64,000 bases of DNA, from the NCBI GenBank assembly GCA_027605045.1, contig JAQFWX010000021.1:434001-498000 (forward strand). Direction: 5' to 3'. A program made the position numbers and the translations under genes. The stretch comes from Phallus indusiatus. Its lineage: Eukaryota > Basidiomycota > Agaricomycetes > Phallales > Phallaceae. Shown in pieces: positions 24,047-36,533 of the stretch (position 1 is its first letter; each line of letters begins with the position of its first letter). Below the pieces are notes generated by a model. It had not been told where the DNA came from. It made no database searches and saw only the letters and a program-made list of their open reading frames with translations.

Positions 24047-27000
24047 CACTTTCTTTGTCAAACCCTTGTTTTAGATATTCGCCTGCTTCTTTTATCCTAT
24101 AATTTATTTGAATATCATCGATGGATCCCATTTTGGAGTGTTCGCATACTGGACTTTTATCAATGCTGGTACGTCTTATCTATTTTCACAATTAAATAGT
24201 AATGAGGCGACTCACTGATCCCGTGTATAGTGACATGTAGTGATTACATATTTTCTAAAACACTAGTGGCCATTCTAAACAAGTTCGCTCCATTTTGAGC
24301 CAATCCATGGCACGGAATTAATCGATACAAGAATTTTGTCATGAGTGAAATTTCGTTTAATTCTCATTTCAGATTGAAATAAAAGACCCTGAAATCGGTG
24401 TCCATAGGGTTCGTGGTCCCAAAAACTGCGCCTACCTCAAGCACTCGACCCCGCAATCAGGCGTGTGACCCTTAAACTTTTTTCAATGCCAATATATGTA
24501 AAATGAGAACCCCAGGCCTTTTATCATTATAAGGTTATAGGGAGAATATTGATCTTCTGGCCTTGATGGCGCTTGCTCACAAGTTGCTACAGGCGTGGAG
24601 ATGAAAATTTTTTCTATCATGCCGTTATGTCAGGATATGCAGACTATAAACGCGAATCAATCGGGGATCTCGCTGTGCTGTCCGTGGACACATTCCAAAA
24701 AAGAGTTTTGTTGGATCCTCTCTTTTGGTTCAATTCGTGACTTCCATCAATTGAGCAGTGTCAAAAATCGATATCACGGCTGTTATGCCAAGCTAAGTTC
24801 GGCTCTTTTGTTTTTCCCGGCGAACTCGCTGCTATTCGACGTTACAACGCGTTGGGTCGACACTGTGCATTGCTCAATAAAGCCCCGTGCAATGCATTCT
24901 GAAAATGTGGCATACAAGCATCTCGTGCAGCCAGTTCCGCTCCCAGACCATTAATTGCAGCTGCTAACATGCACAGTAAAGAAGCATAAGTATCCTGAAG
25001 TTATAAGGAAAAAAGTATGTATGTGTGTGCATTGGTGAGTTAACGTGGTTCATGACAAGCTGCAGCTCCTCAAATTACTACCTTCAACCTTCCCAACATA
25101 GAAACACAATTTCTTTTTTTCCGGCGATCATAATAAATCATAAATTATATTTTTCACCAGCATGTCTTCCATTTATTGTTCGGCATACATGAGATCGACT
25201 GGGATAAATATAGATTCATACCAATTTTGAAGATTTACCTGGCGTCCAATCCAAAGCAGCGTAGGACTCAGGAGAACTTTGCCGACCGCTGACCTTCTAA
25301 ACTCGCGGATAAGCCAGAGACTGTGATTTATTCGAGGTTTGAGACTAGATTTGTATACAACCTGAACCAATATTACGGAAGCAACTTACCGGTTTCTTCC
25401 AGTATTCGGGAGCCGCATATTTTCACTCACTGTGACGCTTCGAGGTAATTGAAGCCGATTATCGTGCCACGAGACGTAGAATTGAACACACTCGATATTG
25501 GCACAAACACAACAAAATCCGAGCCGGAGATAGATTTTTTTTATGGTAGGAGTATCTGGAAAATCCTTGCATCATGCTTTCCATGAGGTTAGCGACGCAA
25601 ACATCGACTGCATCGCCTTTTGAAAGTGTCCTTACCATCATCAGTGAATGCTGCGTCGCCGCGAAGTACTTGCGCATAGTATCCGGAAACTTTCAGATTT
25701 GCCACCGGCCGAAACCAAATTTACTGAAACGAGGTCTTTATTTTTATTTGGTCTATACATATACGTGTGTACAGGCAAGTACATTCTTATTATTGAAGAC
25801 CATGGCACATGTCGGTTCCGAACCCGTTCCTTGCCACCAACCAGTTCTGATCTGCTTCTTTCCCCGCATTACTCCGACAAATATCCTGCTGAGTAGAGCC
25901 TTTATTATTTCGACCGCAAGGTACACATGTCTTTCGAAGAATCAAAACGGCGACCTTACTTCTTCCGGTAATTTAAGTTATGGGAAACGACGCAACTTCA
26001 CTGAAACACGTTACACGAGTACGGATGTCCTACCGTAGCACATCGTCCCTGACGGTCAGGCTCAAGGATTGGTCATTTTATCTTGCCACTGTAGTGCTTT
26101 TCATTTTGAAAAAAAAAAAGTTGCTTCCGGGCGTATGGATAATAGTACACTTGTCAATTTGAGCCAATCACACGGGGTAATCATTCAATTATCAACGAGA
26201 GTAACTCGTGAATCATTGAATATTATTGTATGCTCCGGATAAGAGTCAATTCACTACCAAGACGCCAATGATGGTTTCCGGATCTTGGTGGGGATTCTGA
26301 ATGTTTCAAAATCGACACCGTCAAAACTCTCCGGATTTCTTGATTTATCCTTGAACTTCAGCCAAAGTCTGCCATATCGGGGAATCCTGACATGAGTATT
26401 ATCGTTGCAATTACGGACTGCTATGGATCACAAATCGATCCACGATGTCGACCATTGTGAGCCTCGTGAGTTAGCTTTACTTTTATGGGTTTGTAAGGTT
26501 TATCGGATGTTTTAGTAATATGTTGATTATGCATACTATTACACCAAAACAGAATTTGCATACGCATGCATACCTGAGAATTGATTGAAACCACGTCACT
26601 TCCACTTGAATCATACAGAAAGAATCATTGAAAAATTGAAAAGGCGCGAATCGTAGATCATATTTATTTCCGATTCTGAATCTGAGATTTCAGGAGACTC
26701 CTCAAGGCTGGTTCATCGATGCCCATCCCGTCAAACTTGTCTCCTTCGGCATCGATATCACTGAAATCATCTTCGAAACTATCACTTCTTCTGATGCAGG
26801 TCAAACACCTTGGCAAGATGGATGCTTCCGTATAGATCTTTAATTATATATCGTGTCAAGTGTTTATATTTTATTTTACAAAACTAGAACTCAATTTACT
26901 TTCGCCACTGATGCATTGTTTAAAGTTTGCAGATAACCAATGGCTTGTGTGATTGGTGGTCCCGGCATATATATCTACATGCGTTTTCCGTCCACAGGCC

Positions 27001-27323
27001 TTGTGGTGATGTAGGATTACGGTGGTGAAAAGCTATGAAAATGCTACAAAAGAACTTCTTACTAATAAGCTGAGCCTTATGTAGATGCGTCTGTCGTATA
27101 GGTGCAGCGAGCTGTTCTCGGAAGCCGAGAACCATAATACAATGGTTGGTAACGCCAACTCAAGTTGGAGAGAACAAACAGCAAGCACTGTTTTGGGATA
27201 CCAATACAATAAATATGAACTGGAGAACTAATCACTATAATGTGTGAATACAAGTCAATAGCAATTTCAGTCGTTATATTATTACAATAATAATAATGCC
27301 TACATTTTGTGTCCTCTTATTCA
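24047..27323. other. 3.3-kb region without a recognisable gene
   Basis: Flanked by the ends of the Sec14-like gene (+) and the Rpn14 gene (-). The longest ATG frames are 119 codons (24595-24954, +) and a 154-codon + frame at 25574-26038, neither with a recognisable family. No terminal repeats, reverse-transcriptase or transposase motifs were seen. An imperfect dyad lies near 26184-26222 (CGAG..CTCG flanked by ATTCAAT/ATTGAAT). It may hold decayed or non-coding sequence. Confidence 0.4.
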
Positions 27324-28870
27324 TTAATATCGTTTGACTAGTCCGTCATCTCCCGCAGTCCAAATAGCTCCATCCACAGCTCTGATACTTCGTACAGCAT
27401 CACAATTATATCCCACAAGTTCCTCAATTACTTGGGGACCCTCCGGTTTTAGTGATGCGATGAAAGGTAAACCGTCAGCGCTTGCTACACCAAGACGAAC
27501 TTCACCGTTCCCCGAAGAGAGAAATACTAAATCTTCAATTGACGATGTATTCCTATGCAAAGTGACCAGAGCTTCCGACATTTGCCGCGTGTCGTATATT
27601 GAAATTATTCCTAAGCGAGACCCCGTGGCTAGCATATGATCTGTACTGGAATAAGCCATAGACTCCAAAGGGGCCTTCCCCGAGACGGAAGAGACGTCAG
27701 AATGAAAAAAAGATAATTTGGTTCTTAAATCGAATGCTTCGAATGTTCCGTTATTGAGGGCCCCAAATGCAACTTTATCGTCCACCTCTACTTCTCGTGG
27801 ATCAACGGACGGAGGAGGGGGCTCCACAGTTCTTTCACCATCCGGGGAATAAAATTTTCGATCAACATCTTTGGTGCCTAGCGCCAATTTATGAACGGGG
27901 GAATAGTCATTAGAGCTGAAAGCGCGTATTTGGGAGCCGGAACCGACATCCCATAGACGAAGCGTGCCGTCCTGTGGTTGAAAAAGGTTTTCAAAGGGCT
28001 CGGAATCAATATATATGTTTCTCTCTTTTTTTCCAAGAAATGACAGAGGCGATCGGCTAGCATCATACCTTTGAGCAACTTAAAACATTACGGCCCTTTG
28101 AGATAATTCCACAGTCAGTGACAGCGCGAGTGTGACCTTTGAGCTTGCGTGGTACACTGAGGTCCTCTGCCGAAATGACCGCCAGAGTAAAGTCATTTCC
28201 TGCGGTCAGAATGACCTTTGAAGATGGAAAAAATCGCAGCGACAAAATTGTGGATGCATGTACGGCATTTTTGAACTTGGAAGCCGAGCCCGAACCCGAA
28301 GTCGAGCCCACTGAAACGTTCCCGTTATGGTCACCCGTGGCGTAGATGGAGGCATCTGGGGCTACATCAAAGGCAGTGAATTCATTAGGCTTGATATAGG
28401 AAATCAATGAAACGCGCATTGAATAGCAACAATGAAGCAGCAACACCTCACACCTTTTGACTTGGCTGACCAATGACTTGACGGGGTACACGCAACTTCG
28501 TCGGAGGAATGGATAGGGGTGGACATGCAACAAAATACACATTCTGCGGGATAGTTTGTTTATTTTTTTTTTCTGTTCCCGGATTTCAACAATGACTATT
28601 TTATTTTTTGGCACGCACATGTTGGTCCGTCCTGAATTCGACCTTATCGGGAATCAAATCAAGACCGCTGCCAGTGGTGGTAGTAATGCCATGAAGTCTT
28701 CCCTGTTTTGGCTGCACGGATACACGTCCGTGGACGCTTTCGCAGTTTTGCTTGTAGCAGGATATCCAGAAGGACTCCTGGGGGACGGTTGCATCTTGCA
28801 CGTCGGCAATGACCGTCTGGAAGTCGTCCTGGACGGTTATCAAAGGTAGAACGACAGTGCTGCTCATCAT
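27324..28870 (-). CDS. RPN14: 26S proteasome regulatory-particle assembly chaperone, WD40 (Rpn14/PAAF1)
   Basis: WD40 propeller that binds proteasomal ATPases during base assembly. The start MMSSTVVLPLITVQDDF is followed by FWISCYK..SVHGRVSV, matching the PAAF1/Rpn14 N-terminus. WD repeats give FDVAPDASIYATGDHNGNVS, ILSLRFFPSSKVILTAGND, LKGHTRAVTDCGIISKGRNV and MLATGSRLGIISIYDTRQ. The C-terminus YNCDAVRSIRAVDGAIWTAG then DDGLVKRY ends exactly like the family (a Cys-Asp-x-Val element and a final GLVxRY). Two adjacent ATGs at 28870 and 28867 are equally good starts. Three or four introns, about 390-400 residues. Confidence 0.82.
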
Positions 28871-29097
28871 AGCCAATGCCTGTAAGTATGTAATTACGAA
28901 TTGTGATGGGTGTTGTGTAGTGAAGGCAAGGGTCACGTGCGTGAAGCACCCACAGGCACCCACATTGCCTAGCCTCGCCGTGGAGGTCCTAGAGCCTTAC
29001 CGCGACCTTGCATTTGCCATCGAGGACGTTTATTTTCACCTGTTGTCTGCTTAATCTCTTCTCTTAATCGACACGCTGTAAACTTAATAAATGAACG

Positions 29098-31833
29098 ATG
29101 GCTTCGTCCGAAGAGCAGCCCCAGCCCGCAATCTCTAAACCCGGAACTTCCATACCGTCAGCATCGTTCTCTTTTACCGCACCGTTCCCTCTTCGGCTGG
29201 GAATTTCAACTCCTACAAAACAGAGACGTGTCTCTTTGCCTTCATCTCCACGTCTTTGTCCCGCCTCAGGTTGGCCCTTTCGTGATGAAATGGGCCTAGA
29301 GGCAATTTCGACAACAGCTGCTGTTGCTCACCAGGACAGAGATACAGATATAAAGGTCGACAAGAAGCAAGAACTACACCTAGCTAATTTAGCTGGGGAC
29401 GACTCAGCAATGCTGCCACCAACCTCTTCAGAGAAACGACCAAGGAAGAAATGGTCCAAGGAGGAGACCCAGATGCTGGTAGATGGCTGTAACAAGGTAC
29501 TGTTTCCTTGTCCTTCAATCCCCCTTGCATTTCAGATCTATATTGACATATATATTATTTCTCGTCGCTAGTGGGGCGTTGGGAACTGGAAATCGATCTT
29601 GAATGACCCTGCTTTCACATTTGACAACCGTTCTCCGGTCGATCTCAAAGACAGGTATGAATCTCGCATCCCTTAGCAACCTACTAAGAACTGACCTCTG
29701 ACTATGCATTTCCTCCCCCTTTTTTCACCTAGATTTCGCACGTACTTTCCAGATGCGTACAAGCAGCATTATCCAAATGCTAAAACACATTTATCTTCCA
29801 AAATCCGGTCATCCTTACCCGACGGAACGTCCATCTTCGAGAAGACGCGCAGTAAAAAGCGAAGACCTTTTACGCCAGAAGAAGACGAGGCGTTGAAGCG
29901 TGGGTATGATAAAGTACGCAATATATTAATATATTTTTGAAGCCTCCAGGATATATATTTATGAACGACTGCAATTTCATTTTAGCACGGTACCCTATGG
30001 GCGTCCATCCTCAAGGATCCCATATTCCATGAAAAAAACCGGCGCTCAACGGACCTTCGAGATCGGTTTCGAAATGCATTCCCCGATTTATACGAAGCTG
30101 CTGGTTATAAACCTCGTAATAACGCGAAAAAGAAAAAGTCGGATGAAGGCCAGCCTACGTCTATCGTCGTGTCTTCGCTACCAGAGGTTTCGTCAAGAGA
30201 GATCGAGAGACCAGAACGGCCTCGAAGGAAACGTGCTAGTACAGCTCCAGGTCTACGATCATCAATACGTGGGAGAAAACCCATTCCAGACAGCACAACG
30301 GCATCGGATTCAGAGACAAGTTCAGGCGTAGAGGAAGGTCGACGGGGTAGGACCATCTCGAGGCGGCGTCGCAGTCGTAGTAGAGCTACTCCTCAACCCG
30401 AACGAAGTCAGCCTATCGATGTGGTCCCTACCGCTGCCGAAATACTCGCGCAGTCTCAAGAATTATCCCCTGGTGAACTATCGTCATCCATGACTGCACC
30501 TTCCACCGGGTCATTGTCCACCGAATCACTATGCTCACAGAATGCGTGGCCGATAACGTGTAGAACGCCTACCGAGCCTACACATACTGCAGGATGGATT
30601 CCTTCCCCGCGGCGTGTTATTTCAGCAGACCTCTTCCTCACCTCTTCTCCCCCCAACGTAATTAATCCCCATGCGGTTATTGGCAAATCAGCCTGGATGC
30701 CTGAAGACTGGCTTTCAGCTAATCCGCGCCTTGAATCGTCCCACTTGTCATCAAGTAGTGGTACATCGCCTGCACCCTCTTCACCGTTCTCCTTCGCTCA
30801 AGGCGTGGTGGACCGCTATGATCTTTTTCCATATACCTCCGCATCTTCAGAATTCGAACAGGATACACATTCTCATTCCGCTTTCTCTGAGGCAGATATG
30901 TTCAACGCTGCGACATCTAGTTATCGCGGGTTTACGCACCACTCCAGCGAAGCGGGCGATCTCATCTTTGCCGTGGGTCGAAATAACGTTAACGGTATGA
31001 GTGTCGGCAACAGATTCGACATGACTGCCCATAGGTCTCTACCTAATATCGATGAGATCCCTGTGGACCCTGTCCGGCTACCTGAACATCACCGTCTTGA
31101 TACGGAAATGAGCGAAGCACAATTGTCGTCACCTCCTGACGAACCCCCAGAACTCGACTTCCATATACCTCTTGTCTCTACGCCTACTTCGGAAGTGCCG
31201 ATGTCTATTCCGACACCTGCTATAGCCAAAGTTCGCCAACAAGCTGGCGCCGCGATGGGTAGCTATCGATCGTCATCACAGCCTCCGACAGAGCTGTCCC
31301 ACTCAATGCGGACGCACTCACTTTCAATGTTTGATTTACCGAGTGAACATGATCTTACCGATTTACCATTTCTTGATATGCATTATTATGGCGTCGGGAT
31401 GGGTGTGTCTAATGCACATGCCGCGCTTCTTCAGGATCCTGTTGTCGAGTCTTTAGATCTAGCGGGAACGGCGAACTCGATTAAAAATGGGAATAACAAC
31501 CATGGCGATTATCCACATCCTCCAGCATCACCTACACAGTTTCATTCGCTAGCTCAGGCGCAACTGCAGCTCTCGCCCTTCTTAGCTCCAAGTACAGCTA
31601 CTCCTTCGAACGGGAGCTCAATAACGTCAAACAGCTCGTTTTCGTCTGTTGCTGCCGCTGCTGCTGTACTGTCGCCTCCATCCTTCCCTACCAAGTTCCC
31701 CGTATTCTCTTCTCCAAACGCTCGTCAGATGTACCACCATAATCGAGTACAGTCAGCTGTTTCTCCTGCGGATCTACTACTTAAAGACAATAAACGAAAG
31801 CGGGTCTCGTGGGATGGCGGTAACGGCAATTAA
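29098..31833 (+). CDS. Double-Myb telobox DNA-binding protein (Tay1/TRF-like)
   Basis: Predicted nuclear DNA-binding protein of about 850 residues. Two Myb/SANT repeats lie near the N-terminus. The first is KKWSKEETQMLVDGCNK joined across an intron to WGVGNWKSIL and VDLKDRFRTYFPD, a telobox-type third helix (VDLKDxxR). The second is RRPFTPEEDEALKRGYDK joined to HGTLWASIL and STDLRDRFRNAFPD. Paired telobox Mybs are the architecture of Tay1-type duplex-telomere-binding proteins of basidiomycetes, but such proteins can also act as transcription factors at internal TTAGGG-like sites. The remaining 550 or so residues form one long exon, Ser/Pro-rich and low in complexity, with RPRRKRAS and RRRRSRSRA basic clusters as possible nuclear localisation signals and a poly-Ala run near the end. 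The ATG at 29098 follows 227 bp of divergent promoter shared with Rpn14. Confidence 0.78.
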
Positions 31834-33898
31834 TGTATTTGGTTTTACACTTTCTGGTTTTCTTTTTCTCTCTCTCTTTCTCGGAGGGCCGGCTATTCTC
31901 CGCAGCCTAGGAATTTTTCTAGACGGTTAAATTCCTTGCTTCAAAGCGCGCTTTTTTTACCGTCTTTTTTTTCTTTGTTGCTTGTCCGTTGATTCAGGAC
32001 AAACATACATACACAACAGAAACCTTTTCCTCTATGGCTCGAGCTCATGGCGTCTTTTTACATATTTGGCATAATGACTGGCTGTCTTCCCTTTTCTACA
32101 CTACAATTTGTCTCTGGCATTGAAAGCATTTTATCCATTTTCTCTCATGCATATGCACGCAGTAATCTCTTCTTCTTCTCTCTCCGCCTTCTCCAATATT
32201 TCTGCCCTTTTTGTTTTTTTTTTCTTCTTCAATCGAATAGCAAGAGACTTTGTTTTAAATTATATTGGGCCTACGAATGTGAACATCCAAGACGTTACAT
32301 ATGAAATATCATGTTCCTTATTTTCATATCCTTATTATTCGCTGAGCTGCAGGCTATGAGCCTCGAGGCTTCGCTTGGAAGACAGAGGTACCGGTTCAAG
32401 TGACAAACCTTTGTGGCGCACATTTCCGGATCAGGGTTACAATTAACACGAGGCCGCCTGGACTACTAAACTATACTTTGCCAAACTCGGTGTAATTCCC
32501 TCTCATACGCACTGTTCAGACATGTGAATTCATAGGCACCTTTTTTTTCGTGTCGCATTGCTGAATGTTTTTATCTCGAAAGGTTCTCATCGCCAGGTTG
32601 GAGCAGCGGACTGGCTTTGCATGCTCTCTGTCGAGGTACCGGCGTAACTCAGAGTACTCCGATTAGTACCACAAGCCTCTAACCTGTATTCGCTCATCTA
32701 CACAAGCATGTTTAGTCCAAATACCACATTCAGAACCACCCATGTGCTATGATCGCCAAAGACTATCGTCAGCTTTGGCACAAAGCGACAAACACAACGT
32801 GCAGCACAACACGAGGTCAGAGGACCAAGGACACTGAAATAGAATTTTTAACAAATAACACTCCGAGTCCCGCGATGCTCAGTCAAGTGAGAATGTTGTT
32901 CTTTTTGTCAAGAGAATAAACCAGTGGCTTGAACCAGTTGTCATTGACAAATAGTTTAGGCAATAGCACATTTGAACAAGTGCCTGGTCACCACAAGCTC
33001 ATCAACAAAGATTGTGCCTTGGCTATTCTAGAGCAGCCCAACAGACAGATGGGCATTAGAACGAAACGGCGTAGCTTAGTATGGAATAAAGATTTACCCA
33101 GCCCATGGTAGGCTATGGTAGGTGGATTGTCACGCGGTCACATACAGCTGTAATTATCCATATTAGGAAATGACCATGTCCTTTTTGGGACTTTTGTCTT
33201 TCGGATCCTTGTTGTTAGCCGGCTGTACAAAATTCGTACCGGTGTGCGATGTTGGCTTGTTCGGAACTAGTTTCAACAAAACAACACGAACACGAATTCT
33301 AACAAGCAGATAGGAAAAGAAAGAAAACAAGGTAGCTCGAAATGCCGACTTTTTCCAAACGTCTTTCTTTCAGTGCAGCCTAAGCAACTGACACGAAATG
33401 AAATGTATAGAATTCGGAAATGCACCGGCAGATGCATGATTATTCTCAATCTACGCGCAGTAATCACACTACTCATCAAAGCGGAAATCATCTCCCTTCC
33501 GAAAATCCCACGTCCCTTAAAAAAAGTGTCGCCACTGATGTTGGATTCCATATTTGGCTCTTCGGCAACTTATTATTGTGCTCTCGATCGAGAATTAGAG
33601 CTATTGGAATATTCATTTCGTTGTTGTCATATTTGGTATTCTGTCTGCAACTCTTTGATTCTCATTTGGAAGCCTTTTCGTTTGACAAGACTTCGATATC
33701 ATCAGTATCTTCCTTCTATTGTCTCCTCAGTTTGGCGTATTGTATCTCGAACAAGAGTCTTTTGCATATAAAAACGCGACGAATTTCATCGCTGTCATCC
33801 ATCAATTCACTCTCTTCTTCTGCGGTTCAAAGCCTAGTTCGCCTTCAAACCGAGTCAAATATCTCATCTTTAAACAAACACTTTCTACTCTTATACAA
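31834..33898. other. Intergenic region between the Myb gene and the pheromone gene
   Basis: The first few hundred bases are pyrimidine-rich (TTTTTCTTTC tracts near 31850-31975 and 32205-32230) and suit the 3' untranslated region of the Myb gene. No protein with recognisable motifs was found in the rest. The open frames at 33373-33914 are out of frame with, and upstream of, the pheromone gene. Confidence 0.4.
33767..33774 (+). promoter_or_regulatory. TATA box of the pheromone gene
   Basis: Reads TATAAAAA, about 130 bp before the ATG at 33899. With a transcription start about 30 bp downstream it would give a leader of roughly 100 nt rich in CT and CAA, common for strongly expressed small fungal genes. 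Confidence 0.55.
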
Positions 33899-34018
33899 AT
33901 GGATTCTTTCATGAACATCACCACCTTCATCAACAACTCCGCTGTCGATGAAACCGAGATCCAACGTGATGAGGATACCGCAACCACTTCGAATGGAAGT
34001 TACTGTGTTATTGCATAG
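33899..34018 (+). CDS. Lipopeptide mating-pheromone precursor (CaaX, CVIA)
   Basis: A 39-codon open frame that fits a basidiomycete mating-pheromone precursor. It starts MDSFMNITTF, like the MD-x-F starts common in these precursors. It has an acidic centre with a single basic residue (ETEIQRDED), where the N-terminal processing site would fall about 12-13 residues before the Cys. It ends GSYCVIA, a CaaX box for farnesylation, removal of VIA and carboxymethylation. The mature product would be a peptide of about a dozen residues ending in farnesyl-Cys. A TATA box and intron-like sequence after the stop (GTACGT..CTCTAG, about 34035-34090) support an expressed transcript. No STE3-type receptor is visible in the window, so this may be an orphan pheromone gene or the edge of a mating-type B region. 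Such short frames occur by chance, so the call rests on the combined start, length and CaaX end. Confidence 0.68.
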   Translation: MDSFMNITTFINNSAVDETEIQRDEDTATTSNGSYCVIA

Positions 34019-35577
34019 AGAACCTCTTAGAAGGTACGTCTAATTCACTCTCATTCGGAGAATGCACTTGCTTAAATTTTACACTCTAGCTCTCCCAAGC
34101 ACTAATATCCTTGTCGAACACCTATCATTTCGTCTTCTCATTCGTCGAGGTTCCTCACTCTTCCTAATGCATCGTTTCATCTCTATCATCCGGGTCGATC
34201 ACTACATGCATAGTATATGCAATCTCAATGTGCCATAGTATCATTCATATTTCGACACTCTTAAATTTATTTCCTAAAGCATATCCTGATAGTAGTGGTT
34301 TTTTTTTGTTCTTTCATTGCATTTTTTGTTTGTTTTGCATTATAACCGTCGTATCAATGTCAATATAGTGTTGTCATACTCTTTTTTGTGAGCGAGTTTG
34401 TTTGTGAGGATGTCTTGGGTGTTTTTGTGAGGTGCGATGGGAATTCGGAATTTCGCATATTCGCTTGTGGCCCGGGGTAAATTACAGTTGTAACCAGCTT
34501 TCGGGGCAGACTACTGACGATATTTCGGAAAATTCGTAGAAAACATACATCTCATCTCGAAGTAAGTTTACTTCAAGTTGTGTTGAATAAAATAGTACTG
34601 AAATTTTATTGAGAAGTATTCACCAGACACGCTCGTTGAGTATGTCGAGTCGTCGTTAACATAAGACTCACATGAATCGAGATATTGCATCTTTTTGTAC
34701 TGAACATTTTGGACCAATGTTCGTACAATTGAGAGAGTTGTATGGTGCTTTGTCTTCGGCGCGGGGCACAAAAGACTGCCAAATATCGCCATGCAGTCTT
34801 TCACCCCAAAATGTTTCCTTCCCCCGATTCGGTGCCAACCTATTTATTCAATCCTTTTTGTGCCACTGTTGATTAGATGTGATTTGATCGGAAAGAAGGT
34901 CGGATTTGGTCAACTGGGTTCTCGGCTGAGTCGCTTATGCTAACATTACTACATCGTTCTCATTGACAATAAGAGCGTATGCGCTTACGAAGGTCTGGTT
35001 TTTAGCACCATTTTATCACTAATACTGTTCCCCATAATCAGTATTGTTCTGAAACCTGACAATTAAGCATAGGAATCACCATTTTTGGCCTGCGGCGGGT
35101 TCCTGGTGCGATTTTGCATTTAAGTTGAACAAACATAATCTTACAAACCTAATACTGAGCAGCTCCCGCCGAATGGTACTGGGAGGGACAGAGTTCAAAA
35201 TTCACCTAAACCCTACTAGATTGAAAAAACTTAGAATAAGCCCAAATATCCAAATTGGACTGGCGGCAACTTACGTAGAGAATCTAGTAAATGAAATCAA
35301 ACCAACAGAATTGTTCATGCATACTCTTCCAAGTCTCGGTTTTCATCTAACAATTTTTAATCACGACCCTCACGATATCCTTCTATTCTGTTGAAAAGGC
35401 AACGTTCCTAGATTCACTTCGCTTGGCTCCCCAGCTCCAAATCTGGTCTGTCCGCTAGTTCCCTTCTTTTCCTTTTTCCAATTCAAAAACACTTCACTTT
35501 GAAAAATGAACTTGGTAATCAGCTCTCCCAGCTGACAGCGTACCATATCAAATCATATTACAATCGGGTAAAGTACC
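34019..35577. other. Intergenic region
   Basis: Contains the 3' region of the pheromone gene and sequence up to the stop of the Rpc9 gene (-). Open frames at 34568-34804 (-), 34672-34872 (+) and 35125-35394 (+) carry no known motif. No second CaaX-ending short frame was found here by eye. Confidence 0.35.
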
Positions 35578-36533
35578 TTAATCGGCGTCGTCCCCTGCTT
35601 CTAAATCGCCCTCGAATCCACCTCCATCATCTACAAACCCATCATCGTCATCATCCCGCGCCATCAGCTCCTCTTCCTCCTCGTCTAAATATTGTTCAGG
35701 CTCTGCTTCAATGCGGGGCATATGACTTTGCTCGGGATATTCAACGTCAGGTAAAACTTCTTCGGTCCCATCTTTTCAAAGACACGTCAGAGAGATATTC
35801 AGTTTTATTCTGATATATGACAACGTACTTTGGTCACCGGGTGTATCTGTCAAAGAGTTTCTGACCAAATCTAATATTTCGTCCATTGTATTGCTTAGTC
35901 GATCTTCGAGTTCTTCTACTATCTGATGTATAGACACGGAATCGGGTCAAGACGAAAAAAAAACGCATGCAGATACCACGTACAACATACAGTTCCACGG
36001 CCTGAGTAGGAGCAAGATTCACTATCTGAAGTTTTTCAGCTTTGGTGAGGTCGTATTTTCGTAAGCTTCTGGTGAGCGAGGTGATGCCACTCGCACTTTG
36101 GCGTGGGGTGGGCTGAAAAGGAGCCGTAAGGTGTGCAATCGCCTGGCGACACAGCCAAGGAAACAAAGAATGAATACACTCTTGGCCAAATAGTATTCAA
36201 TTGGAACAACATACCTCAAATTCCACAGTTCGCAAGTTTTCACAAACTTCGGGTATGGGAGGCTGATGAGATATAAATGTGCTGAATTCCGGGTCATCAT
36301 TTCTGCTATTACTATTGCCATTTTGTTGCTGAAGCGCTGTTTCCTTTTCTTTTTGCAAGGCGAGAGCTGCTCTGGTTTCAGCTAACTGTTCTTGCTCGAG
36401 TTCGCGGAGTAAGGCCAGAACTTCAAAGTTTGAAAGCAGATGCGCACGGGGATTTACGACCTAATTTAAGAAATATTATTCATTCATAAACAGAGGATGA
36501 AGTTAATTTTACTAAGGAGATGCTGACCTCCAT
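35578..36533 (-). CDS. RPC17: RNA polymerase III subunit Rpc9/Rpc17 (CGRP-RCP family)
   Basis: Subunit of the Pol III stalk that pairs with Rpc25. The spliced start reads MEVVNPRAHLLSNFEVLALL followed by RELEQEQLAETRAALALQ, matching the family N-terminus. The HRDC-like core has AIAHLTAPF, SLTRSLRKYDLTKAEKLQIV, NLAPTQAVELY and VIVEELEDRLSNTMDEILDL. The last exon is strongly acidic and ends DLEAGDDAD, as is usual in the family. The reading frame requires a first coding exon of only six bases (ATG GAG, 36533-36528) followed by a 64-bp intron, because a stop lies immediately upstream of the GTCGTAAAT exon in its frame. Three further introns have GTATGT, GTACGT and GTACGT donors. About 200 residues. 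Confidence 0.82.

Noticed and set aside
24595..24954. 119-codon frame as a possible gene
   Set aside because: No recognisable motif, no convincing flanking exons, and within the length expected by chance in this composition.
33373..33914. 132- and 164-codon frames overlapping the pheromone promoter
   Set aside because: Low-complexity, Ser/Leu-rich, out of frame with the pheromone precursor. They run through its TATA box and leader.
35499..35813. 104-codon plus-strand frame
   Set aside because: Antisense to the acidic last exon of Rpc9, which explains its His/Pro/Leu-rich composition.
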